A DNA stretch of 64,000 nt, taken from contig NZ_RBKX01000001.1 of assembly GCF_003634615.1 (NCBI RefSeq), forward strand, positions 1,426,001 to 1,490,000. Direction: 5' to 3'. The DNA is from Flavobacterium sp. 102 (GTDB lineage Bacteria; Bacteroidota; Bacteroidia; Flavobacteriales; Flavobacteriaceae). The notes beneath the pieces are model-generated. The model was not told where the DNA came from. It did no database searches and worked only from the letters and a program-made list of their open reading frames with translations. The position numbers and the translations under genes were made by a program. This document shows, in pieces, positions 53,529 through 61,832 of the stretch (its first letter is position 1; every line of letters begins with the position of its first letter).

Positions 53529-56500
53529 ATGATAAGAAAACTAGCTTTACTATTTTCGTCCACGTATTTAATGTCCCTTTTGTTTTTGATATTTGCTTGC
53601 TCGATGGCAGCAGGGACTTTTATCGAGAATAGTTATGATACGAACACGGCAAGAACTATCATATATAATGCATGGTGGTTCGAGTTAATTTTGTTTTTGT
53701 TTGTTGTGAACTTTATTGGTAATGTATTGAGGTTTAACTTATTCAGAAAAGAAAAAATTATAATCTTAATGCTACACTTAGCTTTTGTTTTTATTATAAC
53801 CGGAGCATTTATCACTAGATATTTTGGACTTGAGGGAACAGTCTCATTAAGAGAAGGGGAAAGTAAACAAGAAATAGTGTCTGACAAAGCTTATTTAACG
53901 GCTGAAATTGAAACTAAAGGATTACAAGAGCGGACTGTTATTAATAAACCATTGTTATTATCTCAATTTGCTGAACGTAACAATGATTTTAGTATTCGTG
54001 TTAATCATCAAGGTAAACCAGTTGAGCTTTTCTACAGTCGTTTTGTAGTAAATGCAAAACAAGTTTTGAGACAGGATGAGAATGGACAGAGATACCTGGC
54101 AATTGTCACGATAATGGATAATGAAAGAGTTGATCACTTTATCCGTGAAGGAGACATTCTTAAGACATCAAATGTTACGTTTACCTTTAATAAACCCATG
54201 CTCAATGCCATTAACTTTATAACAGGTAAGAATGGAGAACTAGTGGTTAAAGCACCTGTTACGGGTAGTTTTTTGGAAATGGCTACCGGAGCAAGCGGTA
54301 GTATTGTTGCCAATGTTGACTCTTTACTCCGTATAAAAAGCCTTTATCAATTTAATACTATACAATTTGTTGTTCCACAATTACCACAGAGAGGAATGTT
54401 GGATGTTATTTCAGATCTGAAAAATGAAAGGAGGGAAGAAAATGACGCTCTTGAACTCAAAATCAAAGTTGGAGATATTGTCAGAAAAGTGATTTTGTTT
54501 GGAAAGGAAAAGAAGAAAGGAGTTCCAGAAATTGTGATACTTGATAATTTGAGACTAAAATTATGTTATGGAAGCAGAGAGTTTAAGATCCCTTTTAAAA
54601 TTAGGCTAAATGATTTTGTTGCAGAAAAATATCCTGGCACGTTAAACAGTTATTCCTCATTTGAAAGCAAGGTTTCTGTTTTGGATAAGAATAAAGAAAT
54701 GAAAGAAAGAATTTATATGAATCACGTTTTAGATTATGATGGTTATCGTTTTTTTCAGGCTTCTTACCACCCCGATGAGAAAGGGACTGTTTTGGCAGTA
54801 AATCATGACCGTCTAGGGACTAACATCACTTACTTCGGATACACATTGTTGTATTTAGGATTGATCTTATTATTGTTTGATAAGAAATCAAGATTTGGAA
54901 TTGCCCGAAAAAAACTTAAGAATCTCTCAAAGATTGGCTTTGTTATGACGATGCTTTTTTTCCTGTTATCAAGTGTAGCATCTCATGGACAATCAATAAA
55001 GACTTCTGAAAGGGCTGCTATTAAAGTACGCTTGGATTCGATTATAAATTTTTATGCTGTTCCTCCCCAGCATGCTGATTTATTCAGTAGATTAGTTGTA
55101 CAAGATGAAGTTGGGAGAATGAAACCCTTAAATACTTATTCGTCTGAATTGTTAAGGAAGATAAGTAAAAATGATCATTATAACACCTTGAACTCTGACC
55201 AGGTTGTGATTTCGATTTTGCAACAACCAAAGGTATGGTATAATGTCCCATTGATATATTTGAAAAAAGATAATGATAGCCTAAGAAAACTAATTGGTTT
55301 AGAGGCGGGTGAAAAATTTGCGGCTCTAGCAGATTTTTTTGATGACAGTGGACTGTATAAACTTGCAAATCAAGCTAAAGATTCTTATCGTTCCGCACTA
55401 CCCAATCAATATGAGAAGGATTTTATAGAAACAGACAAGCGGGTTAATATCTATTATAATCTTTTGAGTGGTCGAGTGCTCAATATATTTCCAGTTCCAA
55501 ATGATGCTAATAATAAATGGATTTCAGCCTCTGACGCTAGGCGTTCGAAAATTAAAGGTAAAGATTTGCTTTTTGTGGAAAATATCATACCTCTTTACTT
55601 AAGTTCTTTAAACTCGGCTTTCGATGACACTAATTACGCTAAATCTGACTCACTGTTGCACAGTATTGAAAGATATCAATTAAGGTTTGGAAGTAAAGTT
55701 AGACCCTCTAATTCTAAAATAAGTGCTGAATTGCTTTACAATCATTATGATGTATTCAAAGGACTATTTAAATGGTACCTGTATGTTGGAATTCTTATGC
55801 TTGTTTTTTCAATAATCAGCATTTTCAGGTCTTCAAAGCCACTAGGAGTTTATCTAAAAGTAATGCATTATTTGATTCTTTTACTTTTTGGCTTACATAC
55901 TTTAGGGCTTATTTGCAGATGGTATATTTCGGGTCATGCACCGTGGAGCGATGCTTACGAAACAATCATTTACATAAGTTGGGCTACCATGTTATTCGGA
56001 TTAGTATTAGGCAAAAAATCAAGTTTGACGATTGCATCAACTGCTTTTGTTTGTTCAATGATACTAATGGTTGCTCATTGGAATTGGCTTGATCCTTCTA
56101 TTGCCAATTTACAACCGGTTTTAAATTCCTATTGGCTGATGATTCATGTAGCTATAATTGTGGCAAGCTATGGACCTTTTACGTTGGCAATGATGCTAGG
56201 AATAGTTTCATTACTTATGATGTGTTTTTTAAATGATTCCAATAAAGATAAATTAGGGCTATCGATAACAAAAGTCCTGCTGATTACAGAAATCTCAATG
56301 ACTGTCGGACTTATTATGCTAACTATCGGTAATTTTTTAGGCGGCCAATGGGCTAATGAAAGTTGGGGTAGGTATTGGGCATGGGATCCTAAGGAAACCT
56401 GGGCATTAATCAGCATAATGATATATGCTTTTGTTATCCATATGAGATTAGTCCCAATTCTAAAAGGCAAATGGCTCTTTTCTTTGTTTAGTGTTTTCTC

Positions 56501-56675
56501 TTATTATTCGATACTGATGACATATTTTGGGGTTAACTTTTATTTGTCGGGGTTGCATTCCTATGCAAAAGGGGACAAAGTAATTACGCCAGTGTATGTA
56601 TATCTTTCGTTGGCCGGATTACTGGTGTTGGCAGTATTTTCTTTCTATAAACAAAAGGCCTTTTTAAAACCTTAA
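53529..56675 (+). CDS. CcsBA-type cytochrome c maturation (system II) protein
   Basis: The 1048-aa protein is a fused ResB/CcsB and CcsA. The ResB-like part has membrane helices at the start (LMSLLFLIFACSMAAGTFIE) and a large exported domain to about residue 430. A middle exported segment follows. The CcsA part (about 755-1048) has the haem-handling WWD-type motif near 941-960 (WGRYWAWDPKETWAL). It exports haem and attaches it to CxxCH motifs. The neighbouring cytochromes (52082, 39054, 25532) are likely clients. Confidence 0.92.
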   Translation: MIRKLALLFSSTYLMSLLFLIFACSMAAGTFIENSYDTNTARTIIYNAWWFELILFLFVVNFIGNVLRFNLFRKEKIIILMLHLAFVFIITGAFITRYFGLEGTVSLREGESKQEIVSDKAYLTAEIETKGLQERTVINKPLLLSQFAERNNDFSIRVNHQGKPVELFYSRFVVNAKQVLRQDENGQRYLAIVTIMDNERVDHFIREGDILKTSNVTFTFNKPMLNAINFITGKNGELVVKAPVTGSFLEMATGASGSIVANVDSLLRIKSLYQFNTIQFVVPQLPQRGMLDVISDLKNERREENDALELKIKVGDIVRKVILFGKEKKKGVPEIVILDNLRLKLCYGSREFKIPFKIRLNDFVAEKYPGTLNSYSSFESKVSVLDKNKEMKERIYMNHVLDYDGYRFFQASYHPDEKGTVLAVNHDRLGTNITYFGYTLLYLGLILLLFDKKSRFGIARKKLKNLSKIGFVMTMLFFLLSSVASHGQSIKTSERAAIKVRLDSIINFYAVPPQHADLFSRLVVQDEVGRMKPLNTYSSELLRKISKNDHYNTLNSDQVVISILQQPKVWYNVPLIYLKKDNDSLRKLIGLEAGEKFAALADFFDDSGLYKLANQAKDSYRSALPNQYEKDFIETDKRVNIYYNLLSGRVLNIFPVPNDANNKWISASDARRSKIKGKDLLFVENIIPLYLSSLNSAFDDTNYAKSDSLLHSIERYQLRFGSKVRPSNSKISAELLYNHYDVFKGLFKWYLYVGILMLVFSIISIFRSSKPLGVYLKVMHYLILLLFGLHTLGLICRWYISGHAPWSDAYETIIYISWATMLFGLVLGKKSSLTIASTAFVCSMILMVAHWNWLDPSIANLQPVLNSYWLMIHVAIIVASYGPFTLAMMLGIVSLLMMCFLNDSNKDKLGLSITKVLLITEISMTVGLIMLTIGNFLGGQWANESWGRYWAWDPKETWALISIMIYAFVIHMRLVPILKGKWLFSLFSVFSYYSILMTYFGVNFYLSGLHSYAKGDKVITPVYVYLSLAGLLVLAVFSFYKQKAFLKP

Positions 56676-56712
56676 AATTATTACCTTTTTTTCTCAACTA
56701 AATTTAAAATCT

Positions 56713-57675
56713 ATGAAAAGATATAAACTATTACTTATGTCTGTTTTTTTTTCTGTAAACTATGTTAATGGTCAATGTGCCTGCTGCGCCGGGGCTGCAA
56801 CCGGCTCGTCAGGGAGTTTCAATAGTAATAATAACGGAAAGTTAACACTTCAAAAAAAACAGTTTATCATTGAAAATTATACTGAATACCGTAATATCAA
56901 TTTGAAATCACACTCAATTGAAAATCAAGAAAAGCATGAAGAGGAAGAAACTCCACTCAAGAGTATTTTTGTAAATTCTTTGGGAGCTCGTTATGGGATT
57001 ACTGATAAGCTCACTTTATCTGCCTTAATCCCTTATGTCTTTTTGCAAACCAATAGTGGTAATGATAATGGTGTTGGTGATTTAATGGTAGTGAGCACAT
57101 TTAATGCTTATTCTAAAAATAATTTTAACCTAGCCTTACAAGGAGGTCTCGAATTGCCTACGGGAATTCAGAAAGGTTCGAATTTTGATAATACTACTGT
57201 TGTTGTCGGTTCAGGCTCATTTGACCCAATGATTGGGTTACTTATTTCAAAGCGATGGGAGAACAATATCACTCTTCAAGGTAATGGCACTTTTAAATTT
57301 ACCACCAATGGATTTAAAGGAAATTATTATGGAAATATATCAGTCCAAAATATTTCAATCTCCTATAGCATAAAGGAGTTACAAGTTAAAGGAGAACAGA
57401 TATCTGAAGATTCACCATATGAAATCACTGAAACAAAATACAGATGGACAATTTTTGGCGGTTACTACGGTGAATGGCTCGATAAAATAAGAGAAGATGA
57501 CATTATAGATCAAGATTCCGGTTATTATCTTGGCTTTCTAAATCTGGGTGCCAATTTCAGTTATGACCAATGGAGCTTTCCATTGACTTTTTCGAGTCCC
57601 ATTATTCAAAATGTGAATGGGCAACAAAATGACGCGGGAGTTAGAGTAAGAATAGGAATTGTTAAGTCCTTTTAG
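56713..57675 (+). CDS. Outer-membrane transporter-like protein with N-terminal CACC
   Basis: The 320-aa protein has a signal peptide followed at once by QCACCAGAATG, a Cys cluster (CACC) at the mature N-terminus. The rest looks like an outer-membrane barrel (ARYGITDKLTLSALIPYVFLQT, GVGDLMVVSTF, LQGGLELPTG), as in phenol-degradation MetA-like proteins, and ends in an aromatic residue (VKSF). The Cys cluster may bind metal or copper. It lies 37 nt after ccsBA on the same strand. The transported molecule is unknown. Confidence 0.75.
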   Translation: MKRYKLLLMSVFFSVNYVNGQCACCAGAATGSSGSFNSNNNGKLTLQKKQFIIENYTEYRNINLKSHSIENQEKHEEEETPLKSIFVNSLGARYGITDKLTLSALIPYVFLQTNSGNDNGVGDLMVVSTFNAYSKNNFNLALQGGLELPTGIQKGSNFDNTTVVVGSGSFDPMIGLLISKRWENNITLQGNGTFKFTTNGFKGNYYGNISVQNISISYSIKELQVKGEQISEDSPYEITETKYRWTIFGGYYGEWLDKIREDDIIDQDSGYYLGFLNLGANFSYDQWSFPLTFSSPIIQNVNGQQNDAGVRVRIGIVKSF

Positions 57676-57697
57676 AATAATTCCTTCTTTAGTCACA

Positions 57698-59125
57698 TTA
57701 CAATGTTACTCCTTCTGAACTAATTATTTCACTTAGCATATTTAACAAAAAGTCAACTTCTGTTTTATGAGTCCTAAAAGAGACAATAGCTGCTCTTAAA
57801 GTAAAGTTTCCGTTAATGATTGTGCTTGAAATAAAAACCTTTCCATTATTTTGTATTTCTTTTACGATAAAGCGATTAAAATGGTCTGCATTACCATTTC
57901 TGGGTACGTATCTAAAAATTACAACTGATAAATCTGGTTTTGGGCCTACCTCAAAACCGATTTTTTTTACCTCAGAATAAAAATATTTTGCAAGGTCTAA
58001 TTTTTCGTCTAAATATTCTTTAAATGCACTTTGGCCATATAGCTTTAATGGTAGCCACATTCTCAATCCTCTGAAATGTTTACTAAGTTCGGGTGAAAGG
58101 ATGGAGGGAGAATAGCTATTACCATCTTCACCGGCATCCTGCATATAATTAGCAGTGTACTGATTGGCTGCAATAAGATGTTTGATATCCTTTATTAAAA
58201 CTATACCGGAACCATAGGGAAGAAATAGGCTCTTATGCGGATCCATGATTATAGAATCTGCGGCTGAAATACCGTTTAACTTTTTTCTCCCCCTATTTGT
58301 CATAAGATAAAATCCGCCATAGGCAGCATCTATATGAAACCATATCGAATGTTTCGCTGCGATCTTCCCAATGTCAAGTAGAGGATCAATCATACCTGCA
58401 TCTGTTGATCCTGCATTGGCAATAACTAAAAAAGGATTCAAACCAATTTTTAAATCCTCTGTAATCTGTACTTCCAATTCTTTCACATCAATACGTAATT
58501 CAGAATCAATATTAATGTACCGAATAATACAGTCCTCTAGGCCGATAATATTAATGGCTTTTTGTATGCTGTGATGTGATTGATGCGAACAGTAAACAAC
58601 TGTTTTCTCTACATTTCGGATATTTATATTTTTTGCTCTTTTTGCTGTTAAGAGTGCTATCAGGTTTGCGTAACTTCCCCCTGAAGTCAAATTACCACCA
58701 TAACCTTCAGTATACCCGGCAAGATTTGCTGTCCATCTGATTAATTCATTTTCCATGTTTACTGCTCCCGGAGAGGCATAAAATACTCCTGCAAATTTGT
58801 TGGAGATAGCGGCTATGTAATCACCGAGCGCAGAACTGAAAATCCCTCCTCCAGGAATGTATCCCATGTTAGCTCCGGAAGCGGTATTCAAACCAGGTTT
58901 CAATACTTCTTCTTCCAATAGCAATAAAATTTCCTCTATATTAGCAGTGTTATCATTAATTAACAATTTTTTATTTGTACTGACAGTAGCACTTAGGGGT
59001 TTATTATATGCCTTTAAATGTGTTAAGTTATCGAGGAAATTCTCGCCGAATGTTATTGTTTTATCTAATAGTTCTTTACGTTGTTGCTGCGATTCTTCCA
59101 ATAAATATAACTTTTTGTTCTTCAT
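57698..59125 (-). CDS. PLP-dependent group II amino acid decarboxylase
   Basis: The 475-aa protein has the group II fold. PLP residues are visible: H184 region (CSHQSHHS), D266 (HIDAAYGG) and Schiff-base K298 (MDPHKSL, where NPHKW is more usual). It decarboxylates an aromatic or acidic amino acid; the substrate is not readable from the sequence. Its ATG overlaps the stop of the upstream reductase-like gene by one base (TAATG), so it is coupled and likely under the ECF promoter. Confidence 0.88.
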   Translation of the reverse strand: MKNKKLYLLEESQQQRKELLDKTITFGENFLDNLTHLKAYNKPLSATVSTNKKLLINDNTANIEEILLLLEEEVLKPGLNTASGANMGYIPGGGIFSSALGDYIAAISNKFAGVFYASPGAVNMENELIRWTANLAGYTEGYGGNLTSGGSYANLIALLTAKRAKNINIRNVEKTVVYCSHQSHHSIQKAINIIGLEDCIIRYINIDSELRIDVKELEVQITEDLKIGLNPFLVIANAGSTDAGMIDPLLDIGKIAAKHSIWFHIDAAYGGFYLMTNRGRKKLNGISAADSIIMDPHKSLFLPYGSGIVLIKDIKHLIAANQYTANYMQDAGEDGNSYSPSILSPELSKHFRGLRMWLPLKLYGQSAFKEYLDEKLDLAKYFYSEVKKIGFEVGPKPDLSVVIFRYVPRNGNADHFNRFIVKEIQNNGKVFISSTIINGNFTLRAAIVSFRTHKTEVDFLLNMLSEIISSEGVTL

Positions 59126-59784
59126 TACTTTCCTGTATTTATTTGTTCGTGAGTAAAACCAATATTTAGAAGTGCAGTGATTATCCTCTTTTCAAATTTA
59201 TAAGAACCACATATGTAAATGTTTTGACCTGAATTTTTTACTCTTCTTTTAAGTAAGGTATAATAATCTATGCCATTCTCAGCATAAATGTTTTTGTAAT
59301 TTGTACCTAAGATTTTTTTTAATTCCAAATCAAAAAAAACATCTGATTTTGTCTCGCTCAACGACAAAAGTTTGTGATTTGAAATGGTTGTCGATTCCGG
59401 AGTAATTTTTTTTAGGACACTTAAAACCCGTGCTGTAAAAATATTTTCCACTATAAACAGCCCCGGACCTTCGTATTCCTGTGCATCCCATGCTTCGGAT
59501 ATAAAAATGCTTTCATTAGTGTTTATTATACTGAGGTAATCTGAAATTTTACTGTCATTTGGACAACTCTTAACGATTATATCGAAAAAAGTTTTTCCGC
59601 TTACGTCTATAATTGTAAAAGTGTCCACCTCTAATCCGAATTCTGGTGCATCAATGCTTAAATCAATTACCTGACCGAACTTGCAATTGTAGTTGTATGG
59701 TTTCTCGATTGATAGTTTGACAATCCGTTCGTTTAAGAATCTTTTTTTAACGACTTTGACTTTGTAAGGGAAAATAAAACCCAT
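59125..59784 (-). CDS. Reductase-like protein, degenerate paralogue of the 50405 product
   Basis: I chose the ATG at 59784 (MGFIFPYKVK). The one at 59808 would lie at or before the expected transcription start, because the -10 box occupies 59810-59816. The 219-aa protein matches the 50405 product at FGQVIDLSID, IFISEAWDAQEYEGPGLFI and YICGSYKFE. The GSGITP nucleotide motif is replaced (VENIFTARV), so NAD(P) binding is probably lost. It is coupled to a PLP decarboxylase. The function is uncertain. Confidence 0.75.
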   Translation of the reverse strand: MGFIFPYKVKVVKKRFLNERIVKLSIEKPYNYNCKFGQVIDLSIDAPEFGLEVDTFTIIDVSGKTFFDIIVKSCPNDSKISDYLSIINTNESIFISEAWDAQEYEGPGLFIVENIFTARVLSVLKKITPESTTISNHKLLSLSETKSDVFFDLELKKILGTNYKNIYAENGIDYYTLLKRRVKNSGQNIYICGSYKFEKRIITALLNIGFTHEQINTGK

Positions 59785-59809
59785 GGTTTTGCAAATTTTG
59801 ATTTGCAAT

Positions 59810-59838
59810 TTTGATGCTAATTATGAAATAAGGTTACA
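59810..59838 (-). promoter_or_regulatory. Predicted ECF promoter of the reductase-like/decarboxylase pair
   Basis: On the minus strand, TGTAAC (59838-59833), 16 nt, then CATCAAA (59816-59810). It is 25 nt before the ATG at 59784 and fixes that start. Confidence 0.66.
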
Positions 59839-59889
59839 AACGATAAGTATTTATTATAATAGAGTAAACGTTCTAACGTCTGATTTTAA

Positions 59890-60516
59890 TTATTGTTTGA
59901 AACTTTGGAGTTCATTTTCAATATTTGTTTTAGCCTCTATTCCGTATTTTCTTTGGAAATATTCAGTTTTATATATGCTTTCCATTTGAAGAAAATGTTG
60001 AAGCGCTTTCTTTCTCCCGGAGGTATACATAAAATCCGGATAAATAGAATATTCCTCTCGTATCTGTTCGGTATATTTTTGGTAGTCCTCTGCGCTTTTA
60101 CCCAGTATCGTCAAGTCCGCATCAATAAGAAAATTGGTGTCACTATCCTCCGAAAGTTCATGCTGCTTGGTGGCAATAATCATATTGGCGCACTTGGCGA
60201 TTTTGTCGCCGGGATAACCAATTTCCGAAAGCCTTTTCATGGCTAATTTAGCACTATCGCCTTCATTAGTACTGCTCGATGCTTTGTAAATAATATCGTG
60301 ATAGAAAACAGCAAATAGGGTAGTGTCCCAATCTTCAATTTTGTTCTTCACTGCTTTTAAGTCCGTTATCATCGCTTCAAGATGGTCAACAGTATGATAG
60401 TGTCTTTTAGATTCAGAATATTTAGTAAATATTTCCAACCACAGATTATTAGCCACTTCGTGGTCTTTGGAGTATTTTTTAACTAGTTGTAAAAAGGTGT
60501 CTGTTAGCATAATCAA
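59890..60516 (-). CDS. HD-domain metal-dependent hydrolase
   Basis: The 208-aa protein has metal-binding residues typical of HD phosphohydrolases: H41 and H45 (RHYHTVDHL) and the H73-D74 pair (FYHDIIYK), with D127-type acid in LIDADLTILG. This group is widespread and often named only as an HD superfamily hydrolase. Substrate unknown. It lies alone, 52 nt upstream of the ECF promoter and facing the same way. Confidence 0.85.
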   Translation of the reverse strand: MIMLTDTFLQLVKKYSKDHEVANNLWLEIFTKYSESKRHYHTVDHLEAMITDLKAVKNKIEDWDTTLFAVFYHDIIYKASSSTNEGDSAKLAMKRLSEIGYPGDKIAKCANMIIATKQHELSEDSDTNFLIDADLTILGKSAEDYQKYTEQIREEYSIYPDFMYTSGRKKALQHFLQMESIYKTEYFQRKYGIEAKTNIENELQSFKQ

Positions 60517-60589
60517 GGTCGAGAATGCAAATTTAACTTTTTAATCCTTGTCTCTACGACGATATTGACAAAACACAATTAATAACACA

Positions 60590-60800
60590 ACCGTCACCCT
60601 GAGCTGATTTTATCCTGTTCCGATAGCTATCGAGATGCCGAAGGGCTCAACTCTCCTCGAAACAGTATACCCAATCGTCAGCACAACTGTCATCCTGAGC
60701 TTGTCGAAGGACATTCATTAATCAAAAACCAAATCGTCAGCACAACTGTCACACTATCCCGATAGCTATCGGGAGTCGAAGAGCTTTTGTGACCTTCAAC
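60590..60800. repeat. Intergenic repeat cluster (REP-like, CCTGAGC..GTCGAAG type)
   Basis: The 478-nt gap 60517-60994 holds a direct repeat of 20 nt, AATCGTCAGCACAACTGTCA, at 60673-60692 and 60732-60751. A 16-nt palindrome, CCCGATAGCTATCGGG, lies at 60758-60773, with a shorter copy at 60620-60632. CATCCTGAGCTTGTCGAAGG (60691-60710) is a common Bacteroidota intergenic repeat, as I recall. No gene is supported here. Confidence 0.7.
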
Positions 60801-60994
60801 TACGTTTCGATATTCGCAACCCACAAATAAAGCCCCCATAAAGAGGCTCAACCTAAGGGTAGAATAATCCATTTTTGAATAACAATAATTCCGATTTGAA
60901 TAGTAATTCTTATAAAAATTGTTTTACTTTATACTAACCAAAAATCACTATTTTTGTTTTAATCTTGATATTAACCTTTCAAAGCTTTTAAACC

Positions 60995-61384
60995 ATGAAC
61001 ACTTCCGTTAAACCCAACCACATCGGCCGCAAAATCTCTAAAATCCGTGAACTCCGAGGGATGAAGCAGGAAGCACTTGCCATGGCAATAGGCGTGAGTC
61101 AACAGACCATAAGCAATATCGAGAACAGCGAGGAAGTGGAGGAGGAAGTATTATTGAAAATTGCTGAGGCTTTGGAAGTTTCTGTTGAAGGAATTAGAAA
61201 TTTTAATGAGGAAACTGTTTTGAATATTATTTCAAATACTTTTACCAGTAATGATACTTCTACTTTGAATGCAATTAATATTCAACCAAGTTTTAATACG
61301 GTTGACAAAATAGTTGAGCTTTATGAAAGATTACTTCAGGCGGAGAAAGATAAGGTTGCTTTATTAGAGCAGTTGAAGAAATAA
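60995..61384 (+). CDS. XRE family HTH regulator
   Basis: The 129-aa protein has an N-terminal HTH_3 domain (about 10-70; KISKIRELRGMKQEALAMAIGVSQQTISNIE). A C-terminal coiled-coil tail (IVELYERLLQAEKDKVALLEQLKK) may form dimers. It is next to a GNAT gene and a Gabija-like pair, but the distance gives no direct evidence of control. A TATTTTTG box lies at 60949-60956. Confidence 0.9.
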   Translation: MNTSVKPNHIGRKISKIRELRGMKQEALAMAIGVSQQTISNIENSEEVEEEVLLKIAEALEVSVEGIRNFNEETVLNIISNTFTSNDTSTLNAINIQPSFNTVDKIVELYERLLQAEKDKVALLEQLKK

Positions 61385-61390
61385 AATTGA

Positions 61391-61810
61391 TCAATTCTGG
61401 CTTATTGATTTTTGATATACATACACCCAATTCCCACTTTTTGGATAAAAAAATCTATTGACTTGCACATAACCATTTCGAGAAAAAAGACGAATACTAT
61501 TTTCATTATTTGTCCTGATTGTACATTGTAAAATTTTTGCATTTCCGGTTTTTGCTTTTATTTCCGCTTCATTAAGAATTTTATTTCCAAATCCTTTGCC
61601 TTCATAATCTTTTGCGACTAATACATGTGAGATTTCCCATTGGTACCATTGAACACATTTACTTTCAGCACATGCAATTATCTTTTCTTCTTCTAACAGA
61701 TAAACATAATTCTCGCTATTTTCTAAAATTTTGTCTGCTGTATATTGAATAGTGAGTTGATTTCTTTCATTCAGAAGATTGGCTATTTGTTCTGCAATAT
61801 TTGTTGTCAT
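61391..61810 (-). CDS. GNAT family N-acetyltransferase
   Basis: The 139-aa protein has the GNAT core: ISHVLVAKDYEGKGFGNKILNEAEIKAK in pieces (acetyl-CoA loop Q/R-x-x-G-x-G/A variant EGKGFG), then LQCTIRTNNENSIRLFSRNGYV. It transfers an acetyl group to an unknown amine. It converges with the XRE gene (6-nt gap) and lies 22 nt after the helicase gene on the same strand, so it may be cotranscribed with the defence pair. Confidence 0.88.
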   Translation of the reverse strand: MTTNIAEQIANLLNERNQLTIQYTADKILENSENYVYLLEEEKIIACAESKCVQWYQWEISHVLVAKDYEGKGFGNKILNEAEIKAKTGNAKILQCTIRTNNENSIRLFSRNGYVQVNRFFYPKSGNWVYVYQKSISQN

Positions 61811-61832
61811 ATACTTTGGATAACAATTTTGA

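Noticed and set aside
59785..59808. Upstream start of the 59125 reductase-like gene
   Set aside because: It falls at or before the expected transcription start set by the predicted -10 box at 59810-59816.
60690..60872. 60-aa minus-strand ORF in the repeat gap
   Set aside because: It is made largely of the GTCGAAG/CTATCGGG repeat sequence and has no protein-like features.
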